64,000 nt of DNA from Lentzea pudingi (GTDB taxonomy: Bacteria; Actinomycetota; Actinomycetes; Mycobacteriales; Pseudonocardiaceae). The stretch is from the NCBI RefSeq assembly GCF_014646255.1, contig NZ_BMNC01000001.1, forward strand, positions 375,366 through 439,365, given 5' to 3'. This document shows positions 59,522 to 64,000 of the stretch, in pieces (positions within the stretch are counted from its first letter, which is position 1; every line of letters begins with the position of its first letter). Under the pieces are notes generated by a model that saw only the letters and a program-made list of their open reading frames with translations, did not search any database and was not told the DNA's origin. The position numbers and the translations under genes were made by a program.

Positions 59522-60569
59522 GCCCACCACGCCCGAGACCCTCGACCGAGTGCTCGACGCCGCGCTGACCCGTGCCGGTGACGAGCCCGTCCAGTTCGAC
59601 GTCGCCGCCGGGAAGGCCGCCCTGGCCGCCGCCTTGAAGGAACGCGCGGAAGAACCGGTGGCCGCCGGGCACCGGCCGCGCCGCCGCACCCGCTGGCTGG
59701 CCGCCGCGGCCGCCGTGACCGTGCTGACCGGCGCCGGCCTGGCCGCGTCGACCGTCGACCTCACCGGTGTCGGCAGCAACTCCGTGAGCGCCGCCGAGGA
59801 GCTGACCAAGGCCGCCGACCTCGCCTCCCGCGTGGTCGACCGGCCGCTCGCGCCTGGCCAGTACCGGTACGTGCGCAGCCGTGTCGAGGGCATCACCACG
59901 TCGAGTTCCGGGGAGGCGACGTACAGCGAGATCGTCCAGGAGCAGTGGATTCCCGCCGATCGCCGCGACGAGTGGATGTTCCGCAACCGGAACATCGCGA
60001 CGAGGTGGCTGGAAGGACACGAGGGCTCGGGACAGCCGGACTCCGGATCGGCGTTCAAGGACGGGGCGGAGTTCCGCGGCAAGTGCGGCAACTACTCCTA
60101 CATGGCCGAGGGCTCGCCGGACCGCTGCACGATCGCGGACTTCCACTTCCCGACGCCGGAGTTCGTCGCGGCGCTGCCGAAGGACCCGGCGCAGATGCTG
60201 GCCAGGTTGAAGGACGCCGGGCAGGCCGGTGACTCGGGCGCGTTGATGCAGGCCCGTGAGGCGCTGAACTCGGGGCAGTACCCGGCCGAGGTGCGGGCGA
60301 CGATCTTCCGCGCGCTCGCGTTGCTGCCGGGACTGGTCGTGACCGACAACAAGGCGAACCTCGACGGCAAGGAAGGTGTCGCCCTCGGCATGAAGTACTT
60401 CGAGGACTTCACCGAGATCATCATCGACCCGGCCAACGGCGACTACATCGGCGCCCGGGAGACCGTGGCCGAGGACCTGCCGGACGACATGGGCGGCCTG
60501 GAGAAGGGCACGGTCCGCAGTTCGTCGGCCGTGACCACGAAGATCGTGGACAGGCAGGGCGCGGAATAG
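59514..60569 (+). CDS. CU044_5270-type membrane-anchored partner of the ECF sigma factor
   Basis: The 351-residue protein has a short cytoplasmic N-terminus (about 50 residues), an Arg-rich stop, one membrane helix (WLAAAAAVTVLTGAGLAAS) and a long extracytoplasmic domain beginning AAEELTKAADLA with QYRYVRSRVEG, the CU044_5270 family pattern. It is coupled to the sigma gene by an 8-nt overlap and probably acts as anti-sigma or signal receptor. That role is inferred; the family is uncharacterised. Confidence 0.85.
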   Translation: MSEPTTPETLDRVLDAALTRAGDEPVQFDVAAGKAALAAALKERAEEPVAAGHRPRRRTRWLAAAAAVTVLTGAGLAASTVDLTGVGSNSVSAAEELTKAADLASRVVDRPLAPGQYRYVRSRVEGITTSSSGEATYSEIVQEQWIPADRRDEWMFRNRNIATRWLEGHEGSGQPDSGSAFKDGAEFRGKCGNYSYMAEGSPDRCTIADFHFPTPEFVAALPKDPAQMLARLKDAGQAGDSGALMQAREALNSGQYPAEVRATIFRALALLPGLVVTDNKANLDGKEGVALGMKYFEDFTEIIIDPANGDYIGARETVAEDLPDDMGGLEKGTVRSSSAVTTKIVDRQGAE

Positions 60570-60603
60570 CTGCTCCCGCCGATTCGGGGCGCGGGAGTGA
60601 CAT

Positions 60604-60619
60604 GCAACCCTGGGGTTGC
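60604..60619. promoter_or_regulatory. Operator copy 1, GCAACCC-TG-GGGTTGC
   Basis: Perfect 7-nt arms around TG, in the gap before the SRPBCC-tetR operon. Its centre is 34 bp from copy 2. Confidence 0.75.
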
Positions 60620-60635
60620 GCATCCTCGGGGGGAT

Positions 60636-60655
60636 GTGCAACTCTAGGGTTGCAC
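60636..60655. promoter_or_regulatory. Operator copy 2, GTGCAAC-N6-GTTGCAC
   Basis: Perfect 7-nt arms around TCTAGG. Related to copy 1 (shared TGCAAC...GGGTTGC). Both probably bind the TetR encoded two genes downstream. Confidence 0.75.
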
Positions 60656-60679
60656 TTATTCGCTGACCTGGGAGTAGTC

Positions 60680-61108
60680 GTGAGCGTGGACCGGATCGAA
60701 CGCGAGACCCTGATCGAAGCACCACTTCAGCGGGTCTGGCAGCTGGTGACCGAGCCGGGGTTCTGGGTGGCCTCCCAGCCGTCCGGCACCGCGGTCGAGG
60801 GGGAGACGACCCTCTGCAGGCACGAGCAGTACGGCGAGTTCCCGGTGCGGGTCGAGACCGTGACGCCGCAGACCTACGTGTCCTACCGCTGGGCCAGCGC
60901 GTTCGGCGGGCAGGAGCTGACGTCGGACAACACGACGCTGGTCGAGTTCACGCTCACCCCGGAGGGCGCGGCGACCAGGCTGAAGGTCGTGGAGAGCGGG
61001 TTCTCGCGGCTCGCGGGCTCGGAGGAGCTGCGGGAGAAGGCCCTGCGGGACAACACGGGTGGCTGGCCCGAGGTGCTCGAGGCGTTCGCGAAGAAAGCCG
61101 AGAGCTAA
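60680..61108 (+). CDS. SRPBCC/AHSA1-domain protein
   Basis: The 142-residue START-like protein reads RIERETLIEAPLQRVWQLVTEPGFW, YVSYRWASAFGG, TLVEFTLTPEGAATRLKVVESGFSRL and ENTGGWPEVLE-like NTGGWPEVLEAF at the end, typical of AHSA1/polyketide-cyclase-like ligand-binding proteins. GTG 60680 with GGGAG upstream is chosen; the open frame extends further into the operators. It precedes tetR by 9 nt in one operon. Confidence 0.9.
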   Translation: MSVDRIERETLIEAPLQRVWQLVTEPGFWVASQPSGTAVEGETTLCRHEQYGEFPVRVETVTPQTYVSYRWASAFGGQELTSDNTTLVEFTLTPEGAATRLKVVESGFSRLAGSEELREKALRDNTGGWPEVLEAFAKKAES

Positions 61109-61117
61109 GTTCACCGT

Positions 61118-61675
61118 GTGCCCAAATCAGCCGACCGCGGTCGCCGCACCCGAGAACAACTGATCGACGCGGCCGCCGCGCTCGTGGGCGAGGTCGGCTG
61201 GGGTGCGGTGACCACACGGCTGGTGGCCGAACGGGCGGGCGTCAACGCCGCGCTCGTGCACTACCACTTCTCGTCGGTGTCCGAGCTGCTGTCGACGGCC
61301 GCGCTGCAGTTCGCCACGCGGGTGCTGGGCGAGTCGGCGGACGCGTTGCGGTCGGTTCCGCCGGCCGACGGTGTCGAGCGGCTCTTCGAGGACCTGTCCC
61401 GGTTCACCGGCACGGATCCCGAGTCGTTGCTGCTGGCCGAGGCGTTCCTGGCCGCACATCGGCTGCCCGAGCTGCGCGCCGGGCTGTCGGCGCTGGTCGC
61501 GGACTTCCGGTCGCGGGTCGCCGCCTGGCTCGGCGACGCCGGGGTCGAGGACGCCGACGGGGTCGCGTTGTTGCTGGGAGCGGCCATCGACGGGTTGGTG
61601 CTGCACCGCGCGTTGGACTCGTCAGTCGACTTCCGCGCGGTCGCGGGGTCGTTCCGGCGCCTCGTCGCGGGCTGA
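61118..61675 (+). CDS. TetR family transcriptional regulator
   Basis: The 185-residue protein has the HTH GAVTTRLVAERAGVNAALVHYHFSSVSELLSTAA and a helical C-terminal domain. It follows the SRPBCC gene and likely represses the operon through the two palindromes at 60604-60655. Its 3' end overlaps the convergent marR gene by 54 nt. Confidence 0.92.
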   Translation: MPKSADRGRRTREQLIDAAAALVGEVGWGAVTTRLVAERAGVNAALVHYHFSSVSELLSTAALQFATRVLGESADALRSVPPADGVERLFEDLSRFTGTDPESLLLAEAFLAAHRLPELRAGLSALVADFRSRVAAWLGDAGVEDADGVALLLGAAIDGLVLHRALDSSVDFRAVAGSFRRLVAG

Positions 61676-62110
61676 GTAGCGCGGCTCGCCGCCGGCCTCG
61701 GCGAACGCGGTCAGCGCCTCGACCAGGCCGTGCCGCAGGTGCTCCGGCATGCGGGCGACGATCGTGCTGATCTCGACCCGCCTGCGGGCCATCACCTCGC
61801 CCACGACCCGGCTGCCCTCCTCGCTCGCCACGACCACGACCTCGCGTTTCGTGGCGGGGTTCGGCTCGCGGTCGACCATGCCGGACGTGATCAGGCGGTC
61901 GATCATGCGCTTGGCCGTGGACGGGTTGACCTCCAGCAGGTCGGCGAGCGCGGTGAGGCTCATCGGGCCGCGGCTGTCGAGCAGGACGACCATGCGCAGC
62001 TGCGGCAGCGTGAGCGTCTCCTCGACGGCCGCGAGCGACCGTGCCGAGACGGCCACCAGCAGGCGGGACGCGGTGAGGACCGCATCGGTCAGATCATCGA
62101 CATCGCTCAC
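61622..62110 (-). CDS. MarR family transcriptional regulator
   Basis: The 162-residue protein shows ETLTLPQLRMVVLLDSRGPMSLTALADLLEVNPSTAKRMIDRLITSGMVDREPNPATKREVVVVASEEG, a complete MarR winged helix with the wing ATKREV. GTG 62110 follows AGGCGG; a longer start at 62137 is less likely. It is divergent from the DUF4142 gene and a palindrome lies between them. Confidence 0.9.
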   Translation of the reverse strand: MSDVDDLTDAVLTASRLLVAVSARSLAAVEETLTLPQLRMVVLLDSRGPMSLTALADLLEVNPSTAKRMIDRLITSGMVDREPNPATKREVVVVASEEGSRVVGEVMARRRVEISTIVARMPEHLRHGLVEALTAFAEAGGEPRYSARDEAPERPRDRAEVD

Positions 62111-62156
62111 CCGCCTAGTTCTACAGGGCTCTCCCAAGGTAACGAAACGATAAACA

Positions 62157-62169
62157 TTGCACTGTGCAA
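62157..62169. promoter_or_regulatory. 13-bp palindrome TTGCAC-T-GTGCAA
   Basis: Perfect 6-nt arms around one base in the 95-bp marR/DUF4142 divergent region, a likely MarR autoregulatory site. Confidence 0.65.
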
Positions 62170-62205
62170 CGGTCGTTGACCTGCTCTCCGTCCGTACCTC
62201 TCGGC

Positions 62206-62973
62206 ATGCGGATACTCCTCGTCGCTTTGCTGACGTTATTGGTGGGAGCGCAGCCCGCGTTCGCGCAGCAGGACCTGGGACCTGACCACGTGCAGACCCA
62301 GTTCGGGCCGATGGGCCCGGCCGGGCGTGACCTCCTGCAGAAGGTGGCCCTCGCGGGGTTGTGGGAGGGCCCCGCCGGGCGGATGGGGCTCGAGAAGTCG
62401 TCGAGCCCGCTGGTGAAGGAGGCCGGTCGGCACCTGATCGACGGGCACGCCGACCTGGACCGGCGCACCGCCGAGCTCGCCCGCACGTTCGGCGTGCAGT
62501 TGCCGACGCAGCCCAACGAGGCGCAGCAGGGGTGGCTGAACGAGATGCGGGCCGCGCCCGCGCGCAGTCCCGAGTTCGACCGCGTGTTCGCGAACCGGCT
62601 TCGTGCCGCCCACGGTGTGGTCTACAAGTTCCTCGCCTCGGTGCGCACGGGCACGCGCAACACTGCGATCCGCGACTACGCCAAGGTTTGCATGGACACC
62701 GTGCTCGACCACATGACGGTGCTCGAGGCCACCGGGATGGTCGACTTCACCGACACCGAGGCGATCCCGCTGGCGCTCGTCGCCCAGCCGTCCTCGATCG
62801 CGCCCACCCCTCCCGCGGCGCTGCCGCAGGCGAACTCGCAGTACGCCCAGCAGCGGCAACCGCAGGACGACGGACTTCCGGACGGCGCCGTCGGGTTGGG
62901 CGTGCTGGCGCTGGTCGTGGCCGGTCTGTGGTTCTGGACCAGCGGGCGGAGCAGCCGGCGGATGCACTCGTAA
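62206..62973 (+). CDS. Exported DUF4142 (ferritin-like) protein with C-terminal anchor
   Basis: The 255-residue protein has a signal peptide ending near AFA-Q, then the DUF4142 helical bundle (LQKVALAGLWEGPAGRMGLEKSSSPLVKEAGRHLIDGHADLDRRTAELARTFGV...LRAAHGVVYKFLASVRTGTRN). A Pro/Gln-rich linker and a C-terminal helix (GLGVLALVVAGLWFW) with an Arg-rich end follow. It is a surface-anchored protein of unknown role. ATG 62206 is preferred to a frame start at 62164 that lacks the signal. Confidence 0.88.
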   Translation: MRILLVALLTLLVGAQPAFAQQDLGPDHVQTQFGPMGPAGRDLLQKVALAGLWEGPAGRMGLEKSSSPLVKEAGRHLIDGHADLDRRTAELARTFGVQLPTQPNEAQQGWLNEMRAAPARSPEFDRVFANRLRAAHGVVYKFLASVRTGTRNTAIRDYAKVCMDTVLDHMTVLEATGMVDFTDTEAIPLALVAQPSSIAPTPPAALPQANSQYAQQRQPQDDGLPDGAVGLGVLALVVAGLWFWTSGRSSRRMHS

Positions 62974-62980
62974 TGCTAGG

Positions 62981-62996
62981 TTGGGCATATGCCTAA
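62981..62996. promoter_or_regulatory. Palindrome overlapping the start of the last gene
   Basis: TTGGGCATATGCCTAA is symmetric except for one G:T pair; the core GGCATATGCC is perfect and contains the ATG. A repressor bound here would block transcription start or, if leaderless, initiation. Confidence 0.55.
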
Positions 62997-64000
62997 GTCG
63001 AATGCCCAGCAGCGCGCGTTGATCGTCGGAGCGGGGATCGCCGGGCTGGCGTCCGCGTGGTGGCTGGAGCGCGCCGGGTGGGAGGTCCTGGTGGTGGAGA
63101 AGGCGCCGTCGTTCCGCGCGGGCGGCTACATGATCGATTTCTTCGGGCCGGGCCACGAGGTGGCGCGGCGGATGGGCCTGCTGTCGGCGCTGGAGGAGAG
63201 GCGTGCGCCGATCTCGTCGGTGACCAGCGTGGACTCCTCGGGGCGGCGGCGCGGTGAGATCTCCACCGCGGCCTACGAAGCCGTCGCGGACGGGGTGATC
63301 AGCCTGCTGCGCGGTGATCTGGCGGAGGTGATCCGCGACGACCTGCGGGCTCCGATCCGTTACGGCACAACGCTGTCCTCTGTCGACGACGGCCGGGTCG
63401 TGTTCTCCGACGGGTCCTCGGACGAGTTCGACCTGGTCGTCGGCGCGGACGGGGTGCACTCGAAGGTGCGGGAGCTGGTGTTCGGGCCCTCGTCCCTGCG
63501 GTACCTGGGCCATCACGTGGCGGCGTTCTCGTTCCAGGATCCCGTGTTGAGCGAACGGATCGGCTACCGCTACCAGATGCTGACCGTGCCGCACCGGATG
63601 GTCGGCTGCTATGCCGTGCGGGACGGCGCGATGGCCGCGTTGATGCTCTACCGGTCCGACTCGCCGGAGCTGCCCGCCGATCCCGCCGCGGCGTTGCGCG
63701 AGCGGTTCGGTGACCTCGGCTGGGTCACGCCGTCGTTGCTCTCCGCTGTGCCGCAGGACGTGTACTACGACGAAGTGTCGCAAGTGGACATGCCGGTGTG
63801 GCATCGCGGCAAGGTCGTGCTCGTCGGTGACGCGTGCGGAGCAGTCTCGCTGTTCGCTGGTCATGGGGCTTCGCTCGCGATGACGGGGGCATGCGTGCTG
63901 GCGGAGGAGTTGTCCGCCGGGTTCGAGGGCGCGTTCGCTCGGTACGAGGCGCGGATGAAGCCCGCCGTGGAGCACACCCAGGAGTTCGGGCGGCGGTTCA
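62989..64000 (+). CDS. FAD-dependent monooxygenase (3' end outside the window)
   Basis: The 337 visible codons give a group A flavin monooxygenase: ALIVGAGIAGLASAWWLERAGWEVLVVEKAP, RAGGYMIDFFGPGHEVARRMGL, FDLVVGADGVHSKVRELVFG and VVLVGDACGAVSLFAGHGASLAMTGA. It would hydroxylate or epoxidise a small molecule with NAD(P)H and O2, TetX-like in layout. ATG 62989 lies in a palindrome. The C-terminal 50 or so residues are cut off by the window edge. Confidence 0.92.
   Translation, partial: MPKSNAQQRALIVGAGIAGLASAWWLERAGWEVLVVEKAPSFRAGGYMIDFFGPGHEVARRMGLLSALEERRAPISSVTSVDSSGRRRGEISTAAYEAVADGVISLLRGDLAEVIRDDLRAPIRYGTTLSSVDDGRVVFSDGSSDEFDLVVGADGVHSKVRELVFGPSSLRYLGHHVAAFSFQDPVLSERIGYRYQMLTVPHRMVGCYAVRDGAMAALMLYRSDSPELPADPAAALRERFGDLGWVTPSLLSAVPQDVYYDEVSQVDMPVWHRGKVVLVGDACGAVSLFAGHGASLAMTGACVLAEELSAGFEGAFARYEARMKPAVEHTQEFGRRF

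Noticed and set aside
1..64000. tRNA, rRNA, CRISPR array, transposase, integrase or att site
   Set aside because: No cloverleaf-like block, repeat-spacer pattern or transposase/integrase motif was recognised by eye in any gap or frame.
1..64000. A large biosynthetic gene cluster or phage-defence island
   Set aside because: Oxidoreductases, transporters and regulators are frequent, but no PKS, NRPS, terpene, RiPP core or defence nuclease/helicase set is present; the genes form separate small modules.

Overview
The window is high-GC, almost wholly coding DNA with many GTG/TTG starts, 1-4 nt stop/start overlaps and several promoters placed to give leaderless mRNAs. Gene families (Spo0M-like, DUF6292-like, class F sortase, CU044_5270-type protein behind an ECF sigma factor, a DasR-like site before a GH18 chitinase, many TetR/MarR/MerR/WYL regulators) point to a soil actinomycete, most likely Pseudonocardiaceae (Lentzea/Saccharothrix-like). 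That placement is inference. No tRNA, rRNA, CRISPR, prophage or transposase was seen. It reads as accessory chromosomal-arm DNA made of small regulator-target modules, with clear dyad operators in many of the gaps.

1-13.5 kb: a WYL regulator facing a VOC protein across a perfect operator; a repeat-filled gap; SLOG-type and FAD proteins; a small tyrosine phosphatase behind a hairpin and a five-codon minicistron; MerR + MOSC facing an aldo/keto reductase through a 19-bp-spacer promoter; a FAD mini-protein/PhoD/secreted-protein operon facing a MarR gene; TetR facing two tandemly duplicated SDR genes. An 850-bp gap then holds a 125-bp nested inverted repeat and a 135-nt adenine-free tract.

13.5-29.4 kb: secreted chitinase, SnoaL-like protein under an orphan MerR-type promoter, secreted hydrolase, DUF2199 tandem pair, DUF779 + aldehyde dehydrogenase opposite a GAF/winged-helix regulator, Cys-rich protein, PfkB kinase, DUF4397 + class F sortase, and a five-gene nickel/peptide-type ABC importer whose promoter carries a cluster of TTGC/GCAA half-sites (Nur-like), divergent from a 60-aa protein with 22 histidines.

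29.4-45 kb: IlvD/Edd dehydratase, MerR facing two CNNM/CBS membrane proteins plus Spo0M-like protein, DUF6292-like protein, TetR + MMPL with two operators, DUF1905, EEP-family protein, DHA2 transporter fused to a winged helix, monooxygenase, and a two-subunit FAD sugar/alcohol dehydrogenase.

45-64 kb: YciI protein, cupin + flavin monooxygenase facing an NMT1-type ABC importer, TetR/SDR around a 40-bp dyad, LLM oxidoreductase-MarR-FMN reductase operon, an ABC exporter whose ATPase appears frameshifted, DJ-1/LysR pair, a LexA-like repressor, GNAT, ECF sigma with downstream membrane partner, SRPBCC + TetR, MarR facing a DUF4142 protein, and a FAD monooxygenase cut by the window edge. The nickel-like island, the nested repeat, the frameshifted ATPase and the cytochrome-less FAD dehydrogenase are the most noteworthy items.
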